This document shows, in pieces, positions 7,789 to 15,476 of a DNA stretch of 23,267 bases. Both the position numbers and the translations under genes were made by a program. A model generated the notes under the pieces. It saw nothing but the letters and a program-made list of their open reading frames with translations, searched no databases and was not told where the DNA came from. The DNA is from an uncultured Eubacteriales bacterium (GTDB lineage Bacteria > Bacillota > Clostridia > Peptostreptococcales > Anaerovoracaceae), in assembly GCA_910583765.1 (NCBI GenBank), contig CAJTYS010000054.1, forward strand, positions 1 through 23,267. Reading direction: 5' to 3'. Position 1 is the stretch's first letter; every line of letters begins with the position of its first letter.

Positions 7789-10218
7789 TTATCGCACTGC
7801 TGTATGCTCTGTTCTCGCTATGATATCGTCCTGCGTTTCAGCGTCAAGCTCAGTGAACAAAGCACAATACCCTGCGACACGAACCATCAGATTCCTATGT
7901 TTATCAGGCTTTTGCTTAGCCTCCTTTAGCGTATCCGCAGAAACAGCGTTGATCTGTATATGCCAACCCTTTAATTCAGAAAAGGCTCTCAGTTGCGCAA
8001 TAAGCTTTCTTTTTTCATTTTCTTCTGTTAAGACATCCTTTGAAAACTTGAGATTCAAAAGCTGCCCGCCTGTCATCCTGATCGTTGGAATTTTTGTTAT
8101 GGATTTTATCACCGCTGTAGGCCCATTGACATCTGTTCCTGAATGCGGACTTCCTCCTTCTGCCAATGCCTCCCCAGCTCTTCTTCCATCTGCCGTGGCT
8201 CCTACAGTCTTCCCGCTGCCTACGTTAGATGAGATGGTCACTGTTGCGGCAAAATATCCGCATCCGATCGGACCTTGTCCTTCTCTTGTGTTTTTATAAG
8301 TCTCGATTTCATCCATGTAAATCTCATAAGCGGTTTTTGCCAGCTGGTCCACATAGTCATCATCGTTACCGTATTTCGGCACTTTGTTTATCATCATCTG
8401 CCGAATCAGTTCACCGTTTTCCGTCTCAAAATTACGATTGAGCAAATCAAGCATTTCTCTTCCAGTAAGAACTTTATCGTCAAACACTAGCTTGCGGATC
8501 CCTGCCATAGAATTTGCCAAATCAGCGATACCGATCTGGGCGCCGCTGATCATATCGTAAATCGCACCTCCATCGAGAAGCATCTTGCCTCTCTTAATAC
8601 AATCCTCCACAAGTCCTGATATGAATGCTTCTGGCACTTGCTTTAAGCAGTGGTCCGCGATCGCATCGTTCATGACCTCTAGTCTAGCAAAGAGCTTGAC
8701 ACATTCACGCCAAACATCCATCACTTCATCAAAACTGCTCATCTCAGCCAGTGATTTGGAGATTGGCCACTTGTACTCAGGGTTTCTTGGATCCACTCCT
8801 CCATTGATAGCGATTTCAAACATTTTCGGGAAATTCATAAAGGTCATGCCAAATACCCGGTAGCCCCATTTGCCGGCGACAGCCACTTCAATGCAGCCAA
8901 TGGCGCAATAATTGTACGCGTCCTCGAAAGCAACGCCTCTTGATAATAAGGACGGGATAATGACCTCATCTGACAATAACGCCGGCATGCCAAAGCCCAA
9001 ACTTATGCTGTCCACGCATTTCTTCATATACTGTTCTGAGGACCCTGCCCAATACCTGGCTGTCAGGTTTGGTGATGGAAATCTGACGTTTTCCATGGCA
9101 TTGATCATAATATACGTCAAATCATTCTCACCATCCACACCATATTCTTTCTGCCCACCTATGGTCAGATTCTGATACATTGGATATCCTGACGCATATA
9201 TGGTATGCGGCAGCGACCTTACCTTGTTCATGCTGTGCATTTTTACAAACAGGCAACCCATCAGTTCCTGCGCTTTGTAAATGTCCAATGTTCCATTTTC
9301 CACATCTTTCTGATAGAACGGATAGAGATACTGGTCAAATCTTCCCAGAGAAATAGAATGGCCATTACTTTCGATTTGCATTACCACAGTGATAAACCAG
9401 GCGCTCTGCATTGCCTCCCAAAAGGTCTGGGCTGGTTTTCCAGGCACGTTTCGGCAAATTTTCGCTATGTTCAGCAACTCTGTCCTGCGCTTATCCGAAT
9501 TTTCTTTGGCAGCCATTTTCTCCGCTTCATCTGCGAATCTCGCTGCAAAATCAATCGTTGCCACAAACATTTCTTTTGCGCCAATTAGAAACGGTATTTT
9601 CTGTAAATCATCCGCTTTTGTCAGATCCAGTTTCGCAAGTTCATCTTCAATTTCTTTGATGTACCCTTCTAGGCCAATCCGCAGGATTTTTTCATACCCC
9701 ACCGCTACATGTCCATGGGCTCCCGACAATAGATGCGCACCCACCAACACGCCATTTTTTCTTCCTTCCACAATTTCTTCCGGCGAATAAAAGTCTACGC
9801 GATCTCTATGGGTCTTTCCCTTCCAATATTCGATGATCTCTTTAAATTCCGCCAGTTCTTCTGGCCTTACTTCAAAGGGATCGTGAGATCTTTCTGAAAT
9901 CGTTTCGATTTCTTCTTCGATCCAGCTCACGTCATACTCTGGAAATACTGGTGCTGCTCTTAATTTCCGCGCTTGATTTCCAACGATCAGTTCGTCATCG
10001 CCAATGAAAACCGTCATCCTTCTCAGCACTTCGGCGACTGCTTTAGACCGTTTGGCCGCAACTGGCAATGCGCCGTACTTCTTATCGCATTCCGTCATGA
10101 TCCTGGCTCTTTCAATGCAAAGCTCAGGCTTTGTAGCCAATGTTTCTTCTGCCAGCCGCTTTACTCTCTCTGTTGGTGGAATAAAGTTTAAGAGTCTTTC
10201 ATCAATCACACTAACCAT
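7789..10218 (-). CDS. Glycyl radical enzyme, glycerol-dehydratase/C-X-lyase-like; substrate unknown
   Basis: This 809-residue protein has a PFL-like barrel. The thiyl-radical cysteine and general-base glutamate are Cys442 and Glu444 (motif GCIE), and the radical glycine is Gly783 in RVAGY. A single active-site cysteine rules out pyruvate formate-lyase, which has two adjacent ones. His170 (GAHGH), His287-Ser288 (NGHS) and Tyr345 (SGYPMYQN) fall where glycerol dehydratase has substrate-contacting residues, as I recall them. There is no N-terminal microcompartment-targeting extension. The start is ambiguous: AAGGAG abuts the ATG at 10218 with no spacing, whereas a GTG at 10209 has a 9-base gap and may be the real start. 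The activase is encoded 53 bp upstream. Elimination of water, amine or sulfite giving an aldehyde is inferred from the acylating dehydrogenase in the operon. Confidence 0.88.
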   Translation of the reverse strand: MVSVIDERLLNFIPPTERVKRLAEETLATKPELCIERARIMTECDKKYGALPVAAKRSKAVAEVLRRMTVFIGDDELIVGNQARKLRAAPVFPEYDVSWIEEEIETISERSHDPFEVRPEELAEFKEIIEYWKGKTHRDRVDFYSPEEIVEGRKNGVLVGAHLLSGAHGHVAVGYEKILRIGLEGYIKEIEDELAKLDLTKADDLQKIPFLIGAKEMFVATIDFAARFADEAEKMAAKENSDKRRTELLNIAKICRNVPGKPAQTFWEAMQSAWFITVVMQIESNGHSISLGRFDQYLYPFYQKDVENGTLDIYKAQELMGCLFVKMHSMNKVRSLPHTIYASGYPMYQNLTIGGQKEYGVDGENDLTYIMINAMENVRFPSPNLTARYWAGSSEQYMKKCVDSISLGFGMPALLSDEVIIPSLLSRGVAFEDAYNYCAIGCIEVAVAGKWGYRVFGMTFMNFPKMFEIAINGGVDPRNPEYKWPISKSLAEMSSFDEVMDVWRECVKLFARLEVMNDAIADHCLKQVPEAFISGLVEDCIKRGKMLLDGGAIYDMISGAQIGIADLANSMAGIRKLVFDDKVLTGREMLDLLNRNFETENGELIRQMMINKVPKYGNDDDYVDQLAKTAYEIYMDEIETYKNTREGQGPIGCGYFAATVTISSNVGSGKTVGATADGRRAGEALAEGGSPHSGTDVNGPTAVIKSITKIPTIRMTGGQLLNLKFSKDVLTEENEKRKLIAQLRAFSELKGWHIQINAVSADTLKEAKQKPDKHRNLMVRVAGYCALFTELDAETQDDIIARTEHTAVR

Positions 10219-10271
10219 CTCCTTTCATGCTTTTACCTTAACTTGTGCTAGTAAGGCTTACAAATTGCACA

Positions 10272-11180
10272 TTAACCCCCTATGTTTACATCCAATCCCC
10301 ATTTTTTTCCTAATACGTCTCTCAGGCTTTTTAGCTCTTTTTTCTCCATTGTCGGTATGCCGGAAAGCTGGTACTCTCTGCTTAGTTGATCGTACTTTCC
10401 CATTCCATAATTGTGATAAGGCAGCAGGTTCATTTCCCTTATGCCATTTTCTACGGCAAATTCGGCGATGTCGTTTATATTTTTCTCATCATCTGTATAT
10501 GTTGGAATCACTGGAATTCTTATGATAACATTTGAATCGGTTCTGCTTAGCCGCACGATATTTTCACGAATGCCCGCGTTTGATACTCCTAGGACCTTTT
10601 GATGAAGTTCGTCATCGAAAATCTTAAGATCACAGAGGAACAGATCTATATAAGGCCTTACTTTTTCTATGTTCTCCCATTTTCCATAGGCCGTTGTTTC
10701 CAAAGAAGTATGGAAATTTTCATATTTGCATCGTCTGGCAAGTTCTGTCAGAAATTCACTTTGCATTAGCGGCTCGCCTCCTGAAAAGGTTACACCTCCT
10801 TCTGAATGACGATAAAATACTTGATCCCTTTTCAATTCATGCATGATTTCATCAACAGTACGTTCTTCACCCTTAACTGTAATCGCACATGTGGGGCAAA
10901 TATTTCCACATGCGCCGCATTGCACGCAGAGATCTCGTGCGATAGTAAGACCCTCCGCTTGTGCTTTCAGTCCATGATTCGGACAAACCCCTACGCATAG
11001 CTGGCATCCAATGCATTTGCTTTTTATATACATGACCTCCTGTCTCATATTTTGTGTTTCCGGATTGCTGCACCATGGACAGCGCAAGGCGCAGCCTTTA
11101 AAAAACACGATTGTTCTAATCCCTGGCCCATCATGTAATGAAAATTTTTGAATCCCTGTTATTATTCCCTTTTTTTGCAT
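10272..11180 (-). CDS. Glycyl-radical enzyme activating enzyme (radical SAM)
   Basis: This 302-residue radical SAM protein installs the glycyl radical on its partner. The SAM-cluster motif CxxxCxxC is Cys30, Cys34 and Cys37 (CALRCPWC). An inserted ferredoxin-like domain carries two further cysteine sets, CIGCQLCVGVCP (56-67) and CVQCGACGNICP (85-96), as in activases of glycerol dehydratase, CutC and HypD but not of PFL. The GGEP SAM-binding motif follows (FSGGEPLM). The ATG at 11180 has GAAGG 6 bases upstream. It lies directly before the GRE gene, its obvious target. Confidence 0.93.
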   Translation of the reverse strand: MQKKGIITGIQKFSLHDGPGIRTIVFFKGCALRCPWCSNPETQNMRQEVMYIKSKCIGCQLCVGVCPNHGLKAQAEGLTIARDLCVQCGACGNICPTCAITVKGEERTVDEIMHELKRDQVFYRHSEGGVTFSGGEPLMQSEFLTELARRCKYENFHTSLETTAYGKWENIEKVRPYIDLFLCDLKIFDDELHQKVLGVSNAGIRENIVRLSRTDSNVIIRIPVIPTYTDDEKNINDIAEFAVENGIREMNLLPYHNYGMGKYDQLSREYQLSGIPTMEKKELKSLRDVLGKKWGLDVNIGG

Positions 11181-11202
11181 TGCATACCTTCTCTTCTATT
11201 GC

Positions 11203-11517
11203 CTATTTCTGAACTGCTTTATATGTCCGAAATATCGTTTCAAGGATAAAATCCCGCTTTATTTCCGCAAGCCTAGCCGCATGGTGTGTTTTTAAATGTG
11301 ATTTGATGTCATCTTTGTGCCTCCATGCCTCCACCAGCAAAATCTCATCCTGATCATCGACAGGACAATGATACCGATACATCAAATTTCCCTCTTCTGA
11401 CTGCGTCTCAGCGATGATGTTTTCCCTCATCATGTTCTTAATAAACTCATCTCTCATACCTGGCTTAACCTTATATGTAACATGAATCAGGATCACCTTG
11501 TTCTCTTGGTGCTCCAT
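11203..11517 (-). CDS. ABM-fold small protein (YgiN/LsrG-like 'antibiotic biosynthesis monooxygenase' domain)
   Basis: This 104-residue protein has the dimeric alpha-beta barrel pattern: strand ILIHVTYKVKPG, helix with EFIKNMM, strand GNLMYRYHCPVDD, strand EILLVEAWRH, helix ending HLKTHHAARL. The ATG at 11517 follows the aldehyde dehydrogenase stop after one base; an upstream in-frame start at 11571 would overlap that gene and is less likely. Despite the family name, members include O2-independent isomerases such as LsrG. In this anaerobic operon a cofactor-free role, such as handling the reactive aldehyde or isomerising an intermediate, is plausible but inferred. It precedes the activase by 22 bp. 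Confidence 0.8.
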   Translation of the reverse strand: MEHQENKVILIHVTYKVKPGMRDEFIKNMMRENIIAETQSEEGNLMYRYHCPVDDQDEILLVEAWRHKDDIKSHLKTHHAARLAEIKRDFILETIFRTYKAVQK

Positions 11518-11518
11518 G

Positions 11519-12895
11519 CTATATTCCCCAAACTTCTTCGGGTGTTGGAGGAACCACGTCAGGAATCTCACGGATCACATATGTATAATTCAACAAATGT
11601 CTGTAAGTTAATGGTCCTGAAATACTGTTGTTTCCCCAAAAGCCGCATCCGTTGGACATGGTTGGTTCCATCCCGCTATTATATGGGCTTCCTGATCCTG
11701 CGACAGCGGATACGTTAACATTGATTCGGCACACAGGGATTTGTTCAGCATAAAAATTCACGTGTTCATCATTGTTTGAATAAATGACCGCAGAATGACC
11801 AGCGCCCTCCATCAGGAGATTCTTTCTTGCTCCTGCCACAGCGTCTTCAAAGTTTTCGTAAGTATAAACCTTTAATATCGGACAGAGAATCTCCTTTGAC
11901 AATATTTCCTCCTTTGCGAACTTGTCCACATCCAGAAGAATCAGCTGCGTTCCCGCAGGAACAGAGACTCCTATTTCATCAGCTACTACTGTGGCCGGCT
12001 GCCCAAAGAGTTCTTTTCTAAGGATCTCCTTTTCATTGAAAACATTCTGCCGAAACTGTTCGATTTCACTTGGGTCACTGATGTGATAACCGCCATTGTT
12101 TTCAAAGGCTTTGATCAAGGCTGCTTTCTGCTTTTCAGAAACAAAGATCGCTTGCTCGCCCGTGCATGGCATTCCATGATCATAGATACGATTGCCTATG
12201 GTTTGCGTCGCTATGTATTCATAATCCACAAAATCCTCATCCACGACCACCTGAACATTTCCTTGTCCCACTCCAAAGGAAGGCTTTCCGCTGGAATACG
12301 CAGCCTTTACCATTGACGCTCCTCCTGTGGCCACAACCACATCTGCTTTTCTCATTAATTCCTGTGTAAACTCGGTACTCGGTTCATCTACTAACTGGAT
12401 CAGGTCTTCTGGTGCTCCCAAAGCTCTGATCGCTTCTTTGAGCAGTGCTACGGTTCTCTTTGAAGCCTCCTTTGATTTTGGATGAGGTGAGATGATCGCA
12501 GCATTTTTGCCTTTCAATACATGCATACAATTCACCACAATTGTGGCTGACGGGTTTGTCGTAGGCGTTATGCATGCCACGACTCCTGCTGGTTTCGCAA
12601 GAGTAATCAGCATTTTTTCCTTATTATCTTCAATTACCCCTGTTGATTTTTTGTCTTTCAGAAAATACCACGCAGCCATTGCTGTTCTTCTATTCTTTAT
12701 GATCTTGCTTTCTTTTTTTCCATATCCGGTTTCTTCTACCGCTATATCCGCCATGAGTTCCGCATGATCATAGGCGCATTTGCCAATGGCGCGCACTACG
12801 AGATCTATTTGCTTTTGGTCATAATGGCTGATAGCGTCCATCGCGCCTTTTGCCCTCTCAACGAAACGATCTACGGTTTTTATTTTTTCAGTCAT
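11519..12895 (-). CDS. CoA-acylating aldehyde dehydrogenase (SauS/AdhE-N/SucD-like)
   Basis: This 458-residue enzyme is the length of single-domain acylating aldehyde dehydrogenases. The catalytic cysteine is Cys244 in HGMPCTGEQAIFV. The signature GVGQGNV (208-214) corresponds to the GVGxGN motif typical of CoA-acylating members. It would convert the aldehyde from the GRE to an acyl-CoA, reducing NAD+. It lacks the terminal encapsulation peptides of microcompartment enzymes such as PduP and CutF. AGGAGG precedes the ATG at 12895, and it is first in the operon, facing the LysR gene. The C-terminus (GCGFWGNNSISGPLTYRHLL) resembles sulfoacetaldehyde and succinate-semialdehyde types, but the substrate remains open. 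Confidence 0.87.
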   Translation of the reverse strand: MTEKIKTVDRFVERAKGAMDAISHYDQKQIDLVVRAIGKCAYDHAELMADIAVEETGYGKKESKIIKNRRTAMAAWYFLKDKKSTGVIEDNKEKMLITLAKPAGVVACITPTTNPSATIVVNCMHVLKGKNAAIISPHPKSKEASKRTVALLKEAIRALGAPEDLIQLVDEPSTEFTQELMRKADVVVATGGASMVKAAYSSGKPSFGVGQGNVQVVVDEDFVDYEYIATQTIGNRIYDHGMPCTGEQAIFVSEKQKAALIKAFENNGGYHISDPSEIEQFRQNVFNEKEILRKELFGQPATVVADEIGVSVPAGTQLILLDVDKFAKEEILSKEILCPILKVYTYENFEDAVAGARKNLLMEGAGHSAVIYSNNDEHVNFYAEQIPVCRINVNVSAVAGSGSPYNSGMEPTMSNGCGFWGNNSISGPLTYRHLLNYTYVIREIPDVVPPTPEEVWGI

Positions 12896-12997
12896 TTTAT
12901 CCTCCTATGTCGATCGATATACTCTCGGAATCTCTAACATCGCAAGTTCAATGTGCTGGGATTCTTCTTTTAGCTTTTGTCCTCTTTTCTAAAGTAT

Positions 12998-13011
12998 GAA
13001 TATTAATATTC
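12998..13011. promoter_or_regulatory. 14-bp perfect palindrome in the lysR/aldehyde dehydrogenase divergent region
   Basis: GAATATTAATATTC is a perfect dyad ending 3 bases before the lysR -35 box and about 103 bases upstream of the aldehyde dehydrogenase start. LysR-type regulators bind AT-rich interrupted dyads at such positions, repressing their own gene and activating the divergent one. AT-richness makes a chance palindrome possible. Confidence 0.5.
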
Positions 13012-13014
13012 TTG

Positions 13015-13043
13015 TTTACATTGTACATACTATCAACTATAAT
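13015..13043 (+). promoter_or_regulatory. Sigma-70 promoter for lysR
   Basis: TTTACA and a perfect TATAAT are separated by 17 bases, with the -10 box 57 bases before the chosen ATG at 13101. This supports starting LysR at 13101, because an in-frame ATG at 12996 would lie upstream of this promoter. Confidence 0.75.
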
Positions 13044-13100
13044 GAAAAATACATATTGGGAATGGCAAGTATTCTTGATGGTTATGGCTGGAGGTGTGGA

Positions 13101-13994
13101 ATGGATATTGAGCTGAGGGAATTGAAATATTTTGTTGCCGTGGCGAAGCTGGGAACCTTGACAAAAGCCGCTGATTCTCTTTTTATCTCTCAGCCGGCTC
13201 TTACAAAAGCCATAAAAAAATTAGAACAATCCATTGGTGCCGATTTGTTTGATCGGGAAAAAAATCAGCTGAAAATTACCGATGTGGGACAGGAATTGTT
13301 GAAAAAATCCCAATGTCTCATGAATGATTATGAAGAATTATGGGCCCGAATCAATGATGTGAAAAATCTTGATGTGGGTCATATTTCTATTGGACTACCA
13401 CCATGTACGATCCCTCTTCTCTTTCACCATACTTTTCTACAATTTAAAAAGACATATCCTAACATATGTATTGATTTTTCCGATAATGGCCGTGAAGAAG
13501 TTGTGAAAGGCTTGCTATCAGGTGATTTTGACCTTGGCTTCATGATTGAAGACACGCCTAATAGCGGAATCGAAGAAGTCCCGTTATATACCACTGAAAT
13601 GGTGGCTGTCATGCACAAGTCTCACAAGCTTGCGAAATGCGATGTGATCCGCATTGAACAGCTAAAAGAATTTCCTCTATGCATCTTACAGAGGGATTAT
13701 CTGATGGCACAGCAAATATTGTTAAAATGCCACCTGGCCGGATTCGATCCCATCATAGGCTGCTCCAGCAGCAATTGTGACTTTTTAATTAAGATGGCCC
13801 AGTCCAAAAATCAAATCGCCACAGTCCCCCGTGCTATTTATTTGGAAAAAACTTATGAAGATATGATTGCTCTTCCATTTGATGAGCCTTGGCTATGGAT
13901 TTTGTGCATGGCCTGGAAAAAAGATTCTTATTTATCATATGCGGTTCGGACTCTTCGTTCGATCATACTTGACCAGTTTTTGGATAACCAATAA
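13101..13994 (+). CDS. LysR-type transcriptional regulator of the divergent GRE operon
   Basis: This 297-residue protein has the usual LysR length. The winged helix-turn-helix covers about residues 1-60 (MDIELRELKYFVAVAK, then AADSLFISQPALTKAIKKLE). A periplasmic-binding-like effector domain follows (about 90-295). The start at 13101 has GGAGG 6 bases upstream and matches the family N-terminus; an upstream in-frame ATG would add 35 atypical residues. It is divergent to the aldehyde dehydrogenase-GRE operon, the classical arrangement for a LysR activator responding to the pathway substrate or product. The effector is unknown. Confidence 0.9.
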   Translation: MDIELRELKYFVAVAKLGTLTKAADSLFISQPALTKAIKKLEQSIGADLFDREKNQLKITDVGQELLKKSQCLMNDYEELWARINDVKNLDVGHISIGLPPCTIPLLFHHTFLQFKKTYPNICIDFSDNGREEVVKGLLSGDFDLGFMIEDTPNSGIEEVPLYTTEMVAVMHKSHKLAKCDVIRIEQLKEFPLCILQRDYLMAQQILLKCHLAGFDPIIGCSSSNCDFLIKMAQSKNQIATVPRAIYLEKTYEDMIALPFDEPWLWILCMAWKKDSYLSYAVRTLRSIILDQFLDNQ

Positions 13995-14005
13995 ACTCAA
14001 ATCAA

Positions 14006-14045
14006 AAGCATCTTCCCCAGCGATATTTCATTGGAGAAGATGCTT
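14006..14045. terminator. Bidirectional terminator between lysR and the transglutaminase gene
   Basis: The arms AAGCATCTTC and GAAGATGCTT form a 10-bp stem around a 20-base loop. TTTT follows on the plus strand and AAAA precedes it on the left. It begins 12 bases after the lysR stop and sits between convergent genes. Confidence 0.8.
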
Positions 14046-14060
14046 TTTAACTAATTGAAT

Positions 14061-15446
14061 TTATCCCTTCTCAATAGATTCGATGCCCAGATCCGTGTAC
14101 TGGTAAACCAGTTCTTTTACGGTGATGCCCCTGTCTTCGTATTCAGCCTCACCGCACTGATTGTCGTAAGGATCAATGCGCCAGTGGCGCTTTGGCGGAT
14201 CAAATTCCTTTTGGAAACCATTGTTTATGGGAATCCGATAGGGATCGATGTTTCCAAAGAAGAAATCCCACCGTTTCCTCGCCCCTCTTACATAAGAAGA
14301 ACCACCATAGGACAAATCTGCGTGCGCCCACCCCACAGAAGGCACATAAAACATGGCCCAGTCGTGCTCTCCCACGTCTCCCGGCTTGGCATCCAGACCT
14401 GACTGCCACTTGGCAGGGATTCCGGCAATGCGGCACAGGGTGATGAACAGCAAAGCCTGAACGCCGCAATCCCCTCTCCTATTGAGGGCGCAATACTCCG
14501 GCAGATTGTCAATGCTGCAATAATCCCGCACAAACCGGTAATCCGTCTTGGTGGTGATATAGTCGTAAAAGGCCCTGGCTATTTTCAGCGGGTTGGTCTC
14601 CCTGCCCGCCAGTTCTGCCGCTAAAGCCCGCAGATAAGGGGTGAAGCAAATATGCGGCGGCTCTTCCGCAAGATACGCCTTTTCTCTCTCCGGTATTTGG
14701 GCAGCGGCCACTTTACGCGGATCCACCTTGGTCAGGTCTCGGTAAACCACTTTGTGTTCCAGCTGATATTCCAAAGAAAACACCTGCCCTGCTTTTGCCG
14801 CGGTTTCAAAATACACTGTGGGCTGCGGCGCGTCATCTGGCGCAATGCTCATGGGCTCTGGCCGCACGGCGATGATCTTCAGGTGTTCCACCCCGTCCCG
14901 CTCCTTGGGAACAGGCATGTGGACGAAAAGCCGCCTCCCCTCTTCAACAGCGGCCGGACTCAAACGCATATTATGGCGAATATGGATGCGCGCCCGTATC
15001 TCCTGCCCGTCTGAAACAGAATCCACCAGTTCCTGGAGCAGGCGGTAATCGCTTTGGTCCCCTTCTTTTGTCCTGGCCCATAGCTCCGGATACGTTTTGT
15101 ACAGGGTGTCGCTGAAACAGTCGATGTATTTCACCGCTCCATCCACATACATCCAGTCGGCTTTATCAGAAAGCCGCAGCTCTTCCAGCTCCGCCGCCGT
15201 CATGTCCGGGATCCGCTGCCGCATGATTTCCAGGGCTTTCTCTTGGGAAACCGTGTAACGGGCCGCTATATTGTCCATGTTGTTCTGTTCCAGCTCCAGC
15301 CGGCATTTAAGGGGATACGGGATCCCCTCTTCCGCCAGCATGGAGGCTATGATCGTTCTTGCCGCCGGAAAATTTCCGCTCCATTTTTCCTTGGCGATGA
15401 TTTCAGGAAGCGGCAGGGCAAGATATTTCAAATCAGTGTATTTCAT
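14061..15446 (-). CDS. Transglutaminase-like (papain-fold) protein, cytoplasmic
   Basis: This 461-residue protein carries a transglutaminase-core domain at about 285-385. The Cys-His-Asp triad is visible as Cys327 (RRGDCGVQALLF), His361 (GEHDWAMFY) and Asp377 (HADLSYGG). The N-terminal half (1-280) is helical then beta-rich and I do not recognise it. There is no signal peptide, so it should be intracellular, where such proteins act as peptidases or amidases rather than crosslinkers. It is the last gene after dipeptidase and amino-acid permease, 30 bp downstream of the permease. GAGGAG precedes the ATG. A role in processing imported peptides or isopeptides is inferred from context. Confidence 0.8.
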   Translation of the reverse strand: MKYTDLKYLALPLPEIIAKEKWSGNFPAARTIIASMLAEEGIPYPLKCRLELEQNNMDNIAARYTVSQEKALEIMRQRIPDMTAAELEELRLSDKADWMYVDGAVKYIDCFSDTLYKTYPELWARTKEGDQSDYRLLQELVDSVSDGQEIRARIHIRHNMRLSPAAVEEGRRLFVHMPVPKERDGVEHLKIIAVRPEPMSIAPDDAPQPTVYFETAAKAGQVFSLEYQLEHKVVYRDLTKVDPRKVAAAQIPEREKAYLAEEPPHICFTPYLRALAAELAGRETNPLKIARAFYDYITTKTDYRFVRDYCSIDNLPEYCALNRRGDCGVQALLFITLCRIAGIPAKWQSGLDAKPGDVGEHDWAMFYVPSVGWAHADLSYGGSSYVRGARKRWDFFFGNIDPYRIPINNGFQKEFDPPKRHWRIDPYDNQCGEAEYEDRGITVKELVYQYTDLGIESIEKG

Positions 15447-15476
15447 GATTCTCCTCTTTTCTGTGTTCGCTTTCGA

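Noticed and set aside
7789..10218. Pyruvate formate-lyase annotation for the glycyl radical enzyme
   Set aside because: The active-site motif has one cysteine followed by Glu (GCIE) rather than two adjacent cysteines, and the activase carries the extra ferredoxin clusters typical of eliminase-type GREs.
5419..12895. Choline-utilisation or propanediol microcompartment locus
   Set aside because: There are no shell-protein genes, and neither the GRE nor the aldehyde dehydrogenase has an encapsulation-type extension.
12901..13050. Sigma-70 promoter for the aldehyde dehydrogenase operon on the minus strand
   Set aside because: The best candidates (TTGCGA with TATATC at 18 bases, and others) match the -10 or -35 box poorly; not reported as a feature.
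12996..13100. Upstream in-frame ATG giving a 332-residue LysR protein
   Set aside because: The extra 35 residues are atypical and that ATG lies upstream of the promoter; the ATG at 13101 has GGAGG and the family N-terminus.
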